In this document: positions 16,544-25,984 of the stretch, in pieces | Layout: every line of letters begins with the position of its first letter | Numbering within the stretch: the first letter of the stretch is position 1 | Source: Candidatus Celerinatantimonas neptuna | GTDB taxonomy: Bacteria > Pseudomonadota > Gammaproteobacteria > Enterobacterales > Celerinatantimonadaceae | Reading direction: 5' to 3' | Assembly (NCBI GenBank): GCA_911810475.1 | Contig: OU461276.1 | Location: forward strand, 3,969,501 to 4,033,500 | DNA: 64,000 nucleotides | Notes under the pieces: model-generated | Database searches by the model: none | Told to the model about the DNA's origin: nothing | Seen by the model: only the letters and a program-made list of their open reading frames with translations | Program-made: the position numbers and the translations under genes

Positions 16544-17392
16544 TTATTGCCTAACAATATTAAATTCCGGCGCGTCTTGATCCACAATCCAGCCTGTTGG
16601 CTCAGCGTGACCATTACTGCAGATGCGATCATATGTACCTGTATCCTGAGTAAAAAGAAGCATTGCAGGCGGCCTGTGAGTGTATTTTAAAATGGCATAC
16701 ATTCCACGATCTTCGGCAGGAACTGGTTCTGTAATCGTGTGAGATGGAATGGTGTAATTGAAAGGATTGTTATTATCCATGCCAATATACGCCATATGGC
16801 GTGTAAAATCGTTGACAAACGTAGCACAGTCACACTGGTGAGGATCAGACCTTCTAAAACGGTGTTCTAACCATCGCTTATGCAACTCCTCTGCACCCTG
16901 ATGACAATAATCATAATTGAGGACCCAAAAAACATATAAAGTCGGTTTTCTGGAAATATGATCCAGTCGGTTGTAATCCGATGCCTGTCCTCCCTGTAGT
17001 GAGAATCCGGGGGTAGCATGATAAATATAAGTATGACTCTCTTCTGACTCAAACTTCGGAAAACGATGAATACCCACTCTGGAATGCCCCATACCACAAC
17101 CATAAGAAATCTGAGTCAATACAAGCAATGGTAAATCTCTGCCAACTGCGTATAAAGATGACTTAAGTGAGCTCCAATTCTGCCTTGCGACACAGATTTC
17201 TGGCATGTATTGATTCCAATTTCTAAAATCAGCAGCCAGACGATTTTTAGTATGGGCATGTAATCTGGGGAAAAGTCCTTGCGGAAAATAGCCTTTGATT
17301 AACTGTTGTGAGGTCTGGACATCCGGTATCCGAGACCAGTCAGTCATATCTTTTGATATGACTGACTCTTGATTAATTGTTGAATACTCCAT
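16544..17392 (-). CDS. Hypothetical protein, putative permuted papain-like fold
   Basis: 282 aa; family not recognised. A GHSRVGIHRF segment (about residues 102-111) and, later, DPHQCDCATFVNDFTR are arranged His-first, Cys-second, as in circularly permuted NlpC/P60 (LRAT/YaeF-like) hydrolases, where a GH-x-G/I stretch precedes a catalytic Cys helix. This is a pattern judgement only. No signal peptide or membrane segment is visible. The protein is rich in aromatic residues and His. It probably forms a transcription unit with the downstream deacetylase, which suggests a joint role on a polymer or glycolipid. Confidence 0.5.
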   Translation of the reverse strand: MEYSTINQESVISKDMTDWSRIPDVQTSQQLIKGYFPQGLFPRLHAHTKNRLAADFRNWNQYMPEICVARQNWSSLKSSLYAVGRDLPLLVLTQISYGCGMGHSRVGIHRFPKFESEESHTYIYHATPGFSLQGGQASDYNRLDHISRKPTLYVFWVLNYDYCHQGAEELHKRWLEHRFRRSDPHQCDCATFVNDFTRHMAYIGMDNNNPFNYTIPSHTITEPVPAEDRGMYAILKYTHRPPAMLLFTQDTGTYDRICSNGHAEPTGWIVDQDAPEFNIVRQ

Positions 17393-17693
17393 TGTTCTTA
17401 TATTTGCAGGTATATAATGCTAACCGTAGTATTTCAATCGATTATTTTCAAGTTACACAAAGGCTCTGAATTTAAACCAATACTTTCATATCACACAGCC
17501 ATACGGCTTCAATCCGACACGCCACCTATTCCAGATTTTTAAAATTGATACTTTCGGGCAATAAACAACCGTCCTATCGCACTCCATTAGAATTAGACTC
17601 ATGGAAGTGCTTTGAAATAACACACTGACTTCCTTATAAGATGGCCAGACGATATAATTGCGCCCCATATAAGAGCAGATAAAGTAGTCGAAT
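17393..17693. other. Promoter region between divergent genes
   Basis: 301 bases between the minus-strand hypothetical gene and the U32 gene. A TATAAT hexamer at 17653..17658 lies about 36 bases before the U32 start. No convincing -35 element or other structure is seen. Confidence 0.4.
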
Positions 17694-19694
17694 TTGGCTT
17701 TTCAAAAAGAGCGGTTTGAATTATTAGCCCCGGGTGGGGACCTTGAATCAATTAAAGCAGCCATTGCAGCCGGGGCTGATGCCATCTACTGTGGATTAGA
17801 CCGGTTTAATGCCCGAAACCGAGCCGCAAATATCACACTCGATCGCCTTGATGGCGTCGTCAAGCTGGCCCACCAGCACCATTGTAAAATATTTCTGACT
17901 CTGAACATCGTTATTCTTGAGCATGAGATCCCATCCATTATTCGCCTGCTCAAACAGCTAACCTGTAGTCAAATTGATGGTGTGATCGTTCAGGATCTGG
18001 GATTAGCCTACCTGCTAAAATACCACTTCCCTGATTTTGATGTGCATGCATCAACCCAGATGAATACCCATAATGAAGGCCAGATCCGGCTTCTTGGCAA
18101 ACTCGGCGCAGGCCGGGTCAATCTCTCCCGGGAATTAAATATTGATGAAATCACTCAGCTTGCCCAATACGGTCACCGACATAACGTATTGATGGAAGTT
18201 TTTGTGCATGGCTCTTATTGCATTGGATTTTCAGGATTATGTTATTTTAGCTCAGAGCGCAATGGTGCATCAGGGAACAGGGGGCGATGCAGTCAACCTT
18301 GTCGCGATAAATACCAAACGACAGCAGCCGGTAAAAACTACCCGCTCAATCTTAAAGATAACTCAGCCTATTCAGATCTCGAAGCTTTAGCAAAGGCAGG
18401 GGTCTATTCCCTTAAGGTCGAAGGCCGCATCAAAAAAGCTCATTATGTCTATACCGTTATTGATAACTGGCGCAAACAGATCGACCATTTCGGTCAGACA
18501 GGACAAATACTCAATGATATGACAGAGCTCTACTCTGTCTTCAACCGCGATTTCAGTAATGGCTACCTCCAAGGTGATATTCACCGGAATATGTATATCG
18601 ATAACCCCCGAAATCATGCAGCGGCCCACTTTACCCAGATTTATCAATGCAAAACACTCGATGAAACACAACAAGTCAAACAATCAGTCTATGATAAAAC
18701 GACCGCCATCATGGAGCATGTCGAGAAAATAACATCAGAGATGACCGTCGAAACCAAGACCAAACGAAGTTTAAAAAACAATGGTGAACCTCTCGATATA
18801 CCTCTTCCCAACCTTGATGACAATGAAGAACTATCTGAGACGCCATCGCAATTATCTGTTTTAATTTCAGCACCTGACGAACTTGAATTAATACAAGCGC
18901 ACCCGGATGTTCAGTTTTTCTATCAGATACCCGATGCATTAAATGACATGCTTGAAGAGACAATCACCTTATTCAATCATCATCCTAAGCTGATTCCTTT
19001 TTTCCCAGCTGTCATGCTTGGTACTCATTTTAAAGCGGCACGTGAATTGCTTGAACAAACGATGCCCTCGATGCTGATTACAAATAATCTAGGAATTGCA
19101 GAACTGGCCCGAACACTCAAACAAAACTGGGTAGCCGGGCCTCAACTCAATATCACCAACTCACTGGCCCTGCAATGTATAGCGGAAGAGCTAGACGGCT
19201 CAGGTGCGTTTATCTCAAATGAGCTAAACGCCTTGCAGATGAAGCGATTAGTCAAACCCAAAGGCTTTAAACTGTTCTACAGTATTTATCACCCGATCAA
19301 CCTGCTCACCAGCCGGCAATGCCTGTTTATTCAAAGTATCGGGTGCAAAAAACAACGAATGAATGCCGGTTGTATGAAACGTTGTGCAAAAACGGCTTCC
19401 ATCATCAATCTGAACGACACACCGTTTGTAATCCATAAGCAAAAAGGTTCACACAATCGATTGTATAGTGACATGAATTTTCTCAATCTCGATGTTCTTT
19501 CAGATTTACCAAATCGCTACACCGATATCATGATTGATTTGCGAAACATTCCAACCCAAACCCGGTTTCAGGTTAAACCATCCGAATTGGTCACGCTCTT
19601 TAAGCAAAGCATTCATAAAGATAAAAAAGCAACGCAAAAACTGATAGCAACTATAACAGGGACCACAAACAGACAATACAACAAAGGGCTGTAA
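17694..19694 (+). CDS. rlhA: U32 family protein, RlhA-like
   Basis: 666 aa. The N-terminal half is a TIM-barrel-like U32 domain (FELLAPGGDLESIKAAI; DAIYCGLDRFNARNRAANI). The Fe-S-type cysteines of the family lie in CIGFSGLCYFSS and RGRCSQPCRDKY. Length and the two-part build match E. coli RlhA (YdcP), which hydroxylates 23S rRNA C2501 using prephenate-linked chemistry, rather than the shorter TrhP/YegQ or UbiU/UbiV. Two more cysteines (GCMKRCAK) follow near residue 560. The start is TTG at 17694 with only a weak ribosome site; no better start exists downstream before the conserved region. Confidence 0.8.
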   Translation: MAFQKERFELLAPGGDLESIKAAIAAGADAIYCGLDRFNARNRAANITLDRLDGVVKLAHQHHCKIFLTLNIVILEHEIPSIIRLLKQLTCSQIDGVIVQDLGLAYLLKYHFPDFDVHASTQMNTHNEGQIRLLGKLGAGRVNLSRELNIDEITQLAQYGHRHNVLMEVFVHGSYCIGFSGLCYFSSERNGASGNRGRCSQPCRDKYQTTAAGKNYPLNLKDNSAYSDLEALAKAGVYSLKVEGRIKKAHYVYTVIDNWRKQIDHFGQTGQILNDMTELYSVFNRDFSNGYLQGDIHRNMYIDNPRNHAAAHFTQIYQCKTLDETQQVKQSVYDKTTAIMEHVEKITSEMTVETKTKRSLKNNGEPLDIPLPNLDDNEELSETPSQLSVLISAPDELELIQAHPDVQFFYQIPDALNDMLEETITLFNHHPKLIPFFPAVMLGTHFKAARELLEQTMPSMLITNNLGIAELARTLKQNWVAGPQLNITNSLALQCIAEELDGSGAFISNELNALQMKRLVKPKGFKLFYSIYHPINLLTSRQCLFIQSIGCKKQRMNAGCMKRCAKTASIINLNDTPFVIHKQKGSHNRLYSDMNFLNLDVLSDLPNRYTDIMIDLRNIPTQTRFQVKPSELVTLFKQSIHKDKKATQKLIATITGTTNRQYNKGL

Positions 19695-19743
19695 CCCTGT
19701 GCTATGCCTCAGAACTAAGATATGGCACAGAAAATCAGTTCAG

Positions 19744-20718
19744 TTAGAATCGTTTTGCATAATGCATCATACTTTCTCGATAGAGCGTCAATAATGCCGG
19801 TTCATCAACATCAACACAAACCTGTTGTGCAGATGGATTTTCTTCCCATTCAATGAATTGGTCAGATAATCCATCTTGCTTTTGAACTGTCATGCCTGCC
19901 CGTTCCCCCTCACATATCACACCAATCGCCCCTTCACGCACTTTAAATAGCTCAGGAGCGATCACATATGCAATCGCTGAAGAATCATGCACGTGGCAAC
20001 CATCACGCCCGGTTTTTTGTGAATAAAAACGCAGATAGTACCGGCTGACATCCCAGAGAAACTGTCCGACAAACCCCGAATCCTGACGCAGATTAGCCAG
20101 ATATTCCCCGGTAAAAAAGCTCTCTTCTGTTACGTCAAGCCCGACAATCACGACAGGCCATTGCGCAGAAAAAACTAGATCAGCCGCATCTGGATCATTA
20201 TGGATATTGGCTTCTGCATACGCTGTGACATTTCCATAATGGTTATGTATACCAAACGCCCCACCCATCACTACAACCTCTTTAACTAACGATGCAATCG
20301 TTAAATCAGCCTGTAACGCCAGCGCAAGATTAGTCAGAGGGCCAACCGCCACTAACGTAATTTCACCAGGATTTGCTTTGATAGTATCAATGATATATTG
20401 ATACGCAGGTCGTGTATCCAATTGCACATCACTTAATTCAGGTACATCAAGATCGCCAAATCCATTTTCCCCATGAACAGCCACCGCTGGTGAAAATCCT
20501 TTTCGTTGAATAGGATGATCCGTCCCTTTAGCCACATCAGCCTTTAACTTAAAGGTGTCTTTCAGATATAAAGCATTTTGTGTCGTATGCTCAATTGTCG
20601 AGTTACCATAAACTGTTGTAATCGCCAGCAGCTCGATAAATGGGTGAGATTCTGCAAATAAAATCGCCATCGCATCATCGATGCCGGGGTCGGTATCTAA
20701 AATAATTTTGCTGGCCAT
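19744..20718 (-). CDS. Inosine-uridine preferring nucleoside hydrolase
   Basis: 324 aa from the ATG at 20718 (GAGAGG upstream); the longer frame to 20766 is disfavoured. The Ca2+-binding signature DTDPGIDDA (residues 8-16) is complete, and a later His occurs in DGCHVHDSSA, as in IUNH enzymes, which cleave ribonucleosides to ribose and base. It is cytoplasmic. It diverges from the ABC transporter operon, sharing a 211-base promoter region that holds a long palindrome. A TAGAAT hexamer at 20816..20811 with TTTTCA 16 bases upstream could be its promoter; that -35 lies inside the palindrome. Confidence 0.88.
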   Translation of the reverse strand: MASKIILDTDPGIDDAMAILFAESHPFIELLAITTVYGNSTIEHTTQNALYLKDTFKLKADVAKGTDHPIQRKGFSPAVAVHGENGFGDLDVPELSDVQLDTRPAYQYIIDTIKANPGEITLVAVGPLTNLALALQADLTIASLVKEVVVMGGAFGIHNHYGNVTAYAEANIHNDPDAADLVFSAQWPVVIVGLDVTEESFFTGEYLANLRQDSGFVGQFLWDVSRYYLRFYSQKTGRDGCHVHDSSAIAYVIAPELFKVREGAIGVICEGERAGMTVQKQDGLSDQFIEWEENPSAQQVCVDVDEPALLTLYRESMMHYAKRF

Positions 20719-20829
20719 ACAACCTCTCATCAATGAATCAACATGGGATAGATTCAATCCTCGCATGGCATCAATGATAGAACAAGAACATCAACAATAA
20801 GTTTGACTCGATTCTAATATGACACCTTA

Positions 20830-20865
20830 AAATGAAAATTTGCACACATGTGCAAATTTTCATTT
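20830..20865. promoter_or_regulatory. 36-bp palindrome, probable operator
   Basis: Two perfect 17-bp arms, AAATGAAAATTTGCACA and its complement, flank CA. It lies between the divergent nucleoside hydrolase and ABC operon, 65 bases before the permease start. A terminator makes no sense there, so a regulator-binding site, most simply for the LacI-family protein encoded at the operon end, is the best reading. Confidence 0.7.
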
Positions 20866-20929
20866 ATCTGTAACAAAAGGACTCTATAGTCGTCAACCAT
20901 CGAACATGGTACGAGTACAGAGGAAAAAC

Positions 20930-22759
20930 ATGTCAACTATTGTCGACATCAACAAGAAGCCACTTCCGAGCACATGGCAACGACTTCGACATATGATGAT
21001 TGTCGCCCGACATGAACCAGCTAATCTGATTGGTCTGGTTTTAGCTGCATTCTTTACCTATCTTATTGTTGCACCAATTTTTTCCATCATCAGCGACTCT
21101 TTTTTTGTCCAATCTGGTGATGGTATGCGGATCCATCACCCCGATGGCAGCCTGACCAGTTATTATCTCCATCGCACTATTATCTCACGGATGTCAGATC
21201 TACTGCTTTGGACACCTTTATATCACACGCTATCGATTGCTCTATGTACTGTCACACTGGCACTGGCTATTGGGATCGTTCTGGCATGGCTTGTCAATCG
21301 CACGGATATGATAGGAAGAAAGTGGTTCTCGACAGCTCTGATCGTGCCATTTATGTTGCCATCATGGACTTTCGCACAAGCTTGGACAACTCTGTTTAAA
21401 AACCAGATGATTGGCGGACAGCCTGGATGGTTACAAGCGCTTGGTTTTCATACTCCAAACTGGCTGGCTTATGGATTATTTCCAATCGTCGTTATCTTGG
21501 TTTTACATTATACGCCACTGGTCATATTACTTGTCGGCAATGCCCTTCGACGTTTCGATGTCCAACTCGAAGACTGCGCCAGAATTTTAAGTGCATCCCC
21601 CCGTACCATTGCTTTTTCAATTATTTTACCTTTGATACGCCCGGCACTTTTATCCTGTTCATTATTAATTTTTGCTGATTGTATCGGTGAATTTGCTGTC
21701 CCTTATATTCTTGGTTTACCCATCCGCTACGATACATTATCTACAGGCCTTTACCGCTCGTTGGATTCACGTCAGAACGGTGTAGCCGCAGTGATTGCCA
21801 CCGTCATTATGATTCTTGGCATTATCACTTTAATTATTGATACCCGAATGACCCGGGAATCCCGCCGATTCGTTACCGTCGGAGGTAAAGGCAATATGGA
21901 CCGACGCACCGCTCTGGGCCAATTCCGTTTACCGGCTGCAGGCGTCGCAATGAGCTTCTTTCTGATTGCTGTTATTATTCCACTTGTCACTTTATTCCTG
22001 TCCACCATCATGAAATTACCAGGGCGCTTCACCATGAATAATTTCACACTGGACTTTTGGATAGGCCGACACCTTGACACCGTTGCACTACATAACGGCA
22101 TTCTTCTCACTCCCGCCTTTTGGAAAGCCGCCTGGAACACTATCTATATAGTCGGTTCAGCATCCATTATTTCTGGATTACTGGGTCTGTTAGTCGGGTA
22201 TTCAGTTCTGCGTAACTCATTCCATTGGGTCGGCTCATTCCTTCGACAAATCACTTTTTTACCGTATCTGGTACCGGGTATTGCCTTTGCAGCAGCCTTT
22301 TTATCACTATTTGCCGTTTCACGTGGACCAATTCCTGCACTCTACGGCACACCTATCTTATTAATCATCGCACTTATTGCTGAAAAAATGCCTTATGCCA
22401 GCCGCTCAGGTATTACCGCAATGACACAGCTAGGAAGCGACCCGGAAGAAGCCGCCCGGATTGCCGGTGCAAACTGGTTCACCCGAATGACAAGAATTGT
22501 TTTACCCATTCAATCAGGCCCATTGGCAACAGGTGTCTTATTACCTTTTATCTCAGGAATCAAAGGAGTAAGCCTGTTTATCATCTTAGCTATTCCGGCA
22601 ACTGATGTCCTCACGACCTATTCGTTACGTCTGATTGACTATAACTATGACCAGGCTGCAAATGCAGTCGTATTAATGATTGCATTAATCGCCTGGTTTG
22701 GAACCGTCCTAATTCAAAAAATATCCGGCACAGGATTAGCCCAAGGCCTGGAGAATTAA
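20930..22759 (+). CDS. ABC transporter permease, fused double-length (AfuB/FbpB type)
   Basis: 609 aa with about 12 hydrophobic segments and two binding-protein-dependent permease domains in one chain. The EAA-type cytoplasmic loops are seen twice: EDCARILSASPRTIAFSIILPL and EEAARIAGANWFTRMTRIVLP. The family is shared by Fe3+, aminoethylphosphonate and hexose-phosphate (AfuABC) importers. The frame is open 30 codons further upstream through the palindrome, but the ATG at 20930 has AGAGGA upstream. It is the first gene of a six-gene operon. Confidence 0.9.
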   Translation: MSTIVDINKKPLPSTWQRLRHMMIVARHEPANLIGLVLAAFFTYLIVAPIFSIISDSFFVQSGDGMRIHHPDGSLTSYYLHRTIISRMSDLLLWTPLYHTLSIALCTVTLALAIGIVLAWLVNRTDMIGRKWFSTALIVPFMLPSWTFAQAWTTLFKNQMIGGQPGWLQALGFHTPNWLAYGLFPIVVILVLHYTPLVILLVGNALRRFDVQLEDCARILSASPRTIAFSIILPLIRPALLSCSLLIFADCIGEFAVPYILGLPIRYDTLSTGLYRSLDSRQNGVAAVIATVIMILGIITLIIDTRMTRESRRFVTVGGKGNMDRRTALGQFRLPAAGVAMSFFLIAVIIPLVTLFLSTIMKLPGRFTMNNFTLDFWIGRHLDTVALHNGILLTPAFWKAAWNTIYIVGSASIISGLLGLLVGYSVLRNSFHWVGSFLRQITFLPYLVPGIAFAAAFLSLFAVSRGPIPALYGTPILLIIALIAEKMPYASRSGITAMTQLGSDPEEAARIAGANWFTRMTRIVLPIQSGPLATGVLLPFISGIKGVSLFIILAIPATDVLTTYSLRLIDYNYDQAANAVVLMIALIAWFGTVLIQKISGTGLAQGLEN

Positions 22760-22760
22760 T

Positions 22761-23954
22761 ATGCCTGAAATTACCTTAAAAAATTTAAAGAAAATTTATA
22801 ATGACAGTGATACACCAGCTGTCAATGGCATCAACCTAACAGTCAAAGATGGTGAATTTATGTGCCTTCTTGGGCCATCAGGTTGCGGTAAAACAACCAT
22901 TCTGAGAATGATTGCCGGTATTGAACATTCCAGTGATGGCGAAATTATTATCGATCAACATGTTGTTGACTCTGTCAGACAAGCGCGTTTTATTCCTGCA
23001 GAAAACCGTCGTGTAGGTCTGGTCTTCCAGAACTATGCACTCTGGCCGCACATGACAGTTGAACGCAATGTCGATTTCGGGCTAAGGCTTCAAAAAGTCC
23101 CAGCGGCTCAGCGCAAAGCTCGATGTCAGGATGTTATGACCAAACTGCGCATTGCTGAATACGCCAATCGCTACCCTTCTCAACTCTCTGGGGGACAACA
23201 ACAACGGGTCGCACTTGCACGTATGCTGGCGGTTAATCCAAAAGTTCTTCTTCTGGACGAACCACTCTCCAATCTGGATGCAGCTTTACGCTTAGAAATG
23301 CGCACTGAACTCAGGCGTATCCATGAAACATTCGGCACCACCATTATTTTTGTCAGTCATGATCAATGGGAAGCGATGACACTAGCCACAACCATAGCAG
23401 TGATGGACAAAGGCAACATCCAACAAGTCGGTACACCAGATGAAATCTACACAACACCGGGCAACCGCTTCGTCGCTGAATTTATTGGCAACCCTAAAAT
23501 TAATTTACTGGATCTGAGCTCCGAATCACTTGAGAAACATCCACAGTTGGCTGCATATTTAATGGAATATCGTCCCAAAAATACCGAAACAGAATGGTGT
23601 GGTATTCGCCCGGAAAATATCATTCTTAGTCGGGATCCAAGCCAGAATGCAATCACAGTCACTGTTGAAAACATTATTCCAACCGGAGGAAGTTGGGTCA
23701 TTGAGCTTCGCCATGGAGAGCAACATCTTTTCCATTCCACCCAATTACGCCCCGACTGGCAAATGGATGAATCGATTTTCTGCCAACTCCCCCACAATGC
23801 CCTGCACTTCTTTGATAGAAATGGACAACGGCTCCCGGCAGAGCATCCAATAAATATTACACGCGAAAATCAAGCAAACTCAACCGACGAGGTTTCGACC
23901 TCTTTGTTATCAAACCGTTTTAATCAACACCCAAACCAAATGATGCACGCATAG
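22761..23954 (+). CDS. ABC transporter ATP-binding protein
   Basis: 397 aa. Walker A GPSGCGKTT (about residues 38-46), Q-loop VFQNYALWP, signature LSGGQQQRVALARM, Walker B VLLLDEPLSNLD and switch His in VSHDQWEA are all present. A C-terminal TOBE-like regulatory region (from about 240) is typical of the AfuC/FbpC/PotA group. It starts one base after the permease stop. The C-terminal tail past residue 360 is hydrophilic and unusually long. Confidence 0.93.
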   Translation: MPEITLKNLKKIYNDSDTPAVNGINLTVKDGEFMCLLGPSGCGKTTILRMIAGIEHSSDGEIIIDQHVVDSVRQARFIPAENRRVGLVFQNYALWPHMTVERNVDFGLRLQKVPAAQRKARCQDVMTKLRIAEYANRYPSQLSGGQQQRVALARMLAVNPKVLLLDEPLSNLDAALRLEMRTELRRIHETFGTTIIFVSHDQWEAMTLATTIAVMDKGNIQQVGTPDEIYTTPGNRFVAEFIGNPKINLLDLSSESLEKHPQLAAYLMEYRPKNTETEWCGIRPENIILSRDPSQNAITVTVENIIPTGGSWVIELRHGEQHLFHSTQLRPDWQMDESIFCQLPHNALHFFDRNGQRLPAEHPINITRENQANSTDEVSTSLLSNRFNQHPNQMMHA

Positions 23955-23963
23955 GAATCTGTT

Positions 23964-25076
23964 ATGACTTTTAGGATAAAAAGTTGTTTACTGGCCATAA
24001 CGGCCTGTCTGGCCACCATTTCTACACCATCAATGGCCCAGTCATTCAACCTGAAGGCTTTGATCGCTGCTGCAAAAAAAGAAGCACCGATCACTGTCTA
24101 TGATTCAACCGGGAAAATTGTCCGGCAAGCCAAAGCGTTTACAAAAAAATATGGTGTTAAAGCTGTTGGTGTCAAAGCCAAAGCGCCGCAAATTCTTGAA
24201 ATTATCAGTCGTGAAGCACAAGCCGGAAATATTCATGCTGATGTAGCCATTTTGTCCGATGCGCCCGCAGGAATCGAGCAATTATTAGCAAAAGGTTATG
24301 TCAGAAGCTGGGTTCCTGGCGATCTGAAAGCAGATATTCCATCTACTTATCAACATCCTTTAACCGTCATTCTGGCTCCTAATGTCTGGGCTTACAATAC
24401 GGCGCTTTATAAGAAGTGCCCTATCACCAATATCTGGCAGCTCACCAAACCGAAATGGCGAGGGAAAGTTGCCATGCAAGATCCTCTGGGAAAACCATCT
24501 TACACAGATTGGTTTAACCAAATGGCAACCCATTATGATAAACAGATGGCCAAAGCCTACAAAGCTGAATTTGGAAAACCACTGGTAACCAATGAGTCTT
24601 CTGCCACCGCAGCCTTCGTTAAAGCACTGGCAGAAAATGGGCCTTTACTGACCAATTCGGATAGCGCAGCAGCCGCAGCGATTGGAGCTCCTGATGAAAA
24701 ACAAAGCTTTATCGGACTGATCAGCACCGCAAAATTCCGAAAAAATAAAGATGGCATGAAGCTTGGTCTGTGTACCAGCATGAAACCATTTTTAGGCTGG
24801 AGTTACCCAAGCCTTGGACTGATTGCCGCAAAAACCAAAAGCCCTCATGCGGCAGAACTATTTATTCATTATATGATGACCGCCCAGGGCATCGCCCCTC
24901 AGGGTGTTGATGGTAAAATGTCAACCAATAAAACAGTTAAACTTCCTGCAAACGAACCATCAGGCATCGGCAAGTATCGCAACCAGCTCATGGGCTACGA
25001 TACAGCAACAGCCAAATCTGACTGGGAAAGTAGACAAAATTGGCAAGATTTGTGGAATTTGAATTACCGGCGTTAA
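23964..25076 (+). CDS. Periplasmic substrate-binding protein of the ABC transporter
   Basis: 370 aa with a signal peptide (positively charged MTFRIKSC, hydrophobic core, cleavage near SMAQS at residues 23-27). The mature protein has the class of Fe3+/hexose-phosphate/AEP binding proteins (APITVYDSTGKIVRQAKAF; later NEPSGIGKYRNQ). The adjacent tyrosines that ferric-binding FbpA proteins use for iron are not evident near the C-terminal lobe, which argues for an organic ligand. This is a by-eye judgement. Confidence 0.85.
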   Translation: MTFRIKSCLLAITACLATISTPSMAQSFNLKALIAAAKKEAPITVYDSTGKIVRQAKAFTKKYGVKAVGVKAKAPQILEIISREAQAGNIHADVAILSDAPAGIEQLLAKGYVRSWVPGDLKADIPSTYQHPLTVILAPNVWAYNTALYKKCPITNIWQLTKPKWRGKVAMQDPLGKPSYTDWFNQMATHYDKQMAKAYKAEFGKPLVTNESSATAAFVKALAENGPLLTNSDSAAAAAIGAPDEKQSFIGLISTAKFRKNKDGMKLGLCTSMKPFLGWSYPSLGLIAAKTKSPHAAELFIHYMMTAQGIAPQGVDGKMSTNKTVKLPANEPSGIGKYRNQLMGYDTATAKSDWESRQNWQDLWNLNYRR

Positions 25077-25110
25077 AAGGCATTTGAGTCAAATTTAATA
25101 CACTTAACCA

Positions 25111-25139
25111 GCAAAGCGTTCCAATACGCTTTGCTTTTT
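25111..25139 (+). terminator. Terminator inside the operon, after the binding protein
   Basis: GCAAAGCG and CGCTTTGC with an 8-nt loop, followed by TTTTTC. It lies 34 bases after the binding-protein stop and 24 before the IMPase start. It should reduce expression of the phosphatase/regulator genes relative to the transporter. Confidence 0.8.
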
Positions 25140-25162
25140 CGTTATAAGAAGGACTATTCCCA

Positions 25163-25984
25163 TTGCTACCAGATGAACTGAAACAACGTGAAATTGCAAT
25201 TAAATCGATTATTCTTGCCGCAGGAAAAACAGCCCTTGAGTACTTTAACAATCGTGTTGCAGGAAGTTTTACTCTTAAAGGAAAACAGGATTTTCTAACC
25301 GAAGCCGATGCTCTCGTCGAACAACAAATCAAAACAGCCATCCATGAACAGTTTCCTGACGATGAACTGTTTGGTGAAGAAACTGGTGGATCAATCAAAA
25401 AACCCTCTGTATGGGTCATCGATCCCATCGATGGAACAGCCAATTTTGCCCGGGATATCCCTCACTTCTGTATATCTATCGCATTTGTCCATGAAGGTAT
25501 GACCGAATTAGGTGCTATTTACAACCCCGTCACTGATGAGCTTTATCAAACCCGTAAAGGATTTGGCACCACTAAAAATGGATGCATGCTGCATGTATCG
25601 GCTATCAATGATCTCAATCAGGCATCAATTGAATTCGGCTGGTCTACCCGGATAAGCAGCCAAGATTATTTAGACGCTTATCAGGCTATCTTAAATAGTG
25701 GTGCCAATATTCGCCGTAGCGGTTCCGGGGCGCTAGCACTTGCCTGGGTTGCAGAAGGGCGAACAGATGGCTATGCAGAACTCCATATGAACGCTTGGGA
25801 TTGCCTAGCCGGATTACTCATGGTTCAAGAAGCTGGTGGGTGCATTGGGTTATTTCCACGAACACATCAGGAGATTACTCAAGGTGGCCCGGTTATCGCT
25901 GCTGCCCCGGGTATTGCCTCAATTTTTTCTCAAGCTACAAAACTCACATTAGCATCATCAAAGTCATTTGAAGAGGTCCTATGA
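25163..25984 (+). CDS. Inositol monophosphatase family protein
   Basis: 273 aa. Metal-binding motifs are complete: GEE at 71-73, DPIDGT at 87-92 and WDCLAG at 212-217. The family hydrolyses inositol-, histidinol- or sugar phosphates and PAP with Mg2+; the substrate here is unknown. The start is TTG at 25163 with AGAAGGA upstream. It follows a terminator after the transporter genes and overlaps the next gene by four bases. No signal peptide, so the substrate is met in the cytoplasm, consistent with uptake of an intact phosphorylated compound. Confidence 0.88.
   Translation: MLPDELKQREIAIKSIILAAGKTALEYFNNRVAGSFTLKGKQDFLTEADALVEQQIKTAIHEQFPDDELFGEETGGSIKKPSVWVIDPIDGTANFARDIPHFCISIAFVHEGMTELGAIYNPVTDELYQTRKGFGTTKNGCMLHVSAINDLNQASIEFGWSTRISSQDYLDAYQAILNSGANIRRSGSGALALAWVAEGRTDGYAELHMNAWDCLAGLLMVQEAGGCIGLFPRTHQEITQGGPVIAAAPGIASIFSQATKLTLASSKSFEEVL

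Noticed and set aside
17486-17668. 60-codon minus-strand frame before the U32 gene
   Set aside because: No start signal and cysteine/arginine-rich random composition; the region has promoter character.
23964-25076. Ferric-iron transport role for the binding protein
   Set aside because: The family name is often used for iron carriers, but no Fur box precedes this operon, no adjacent tyrosine iron ligands are evident, and the operon carries phosphatases.
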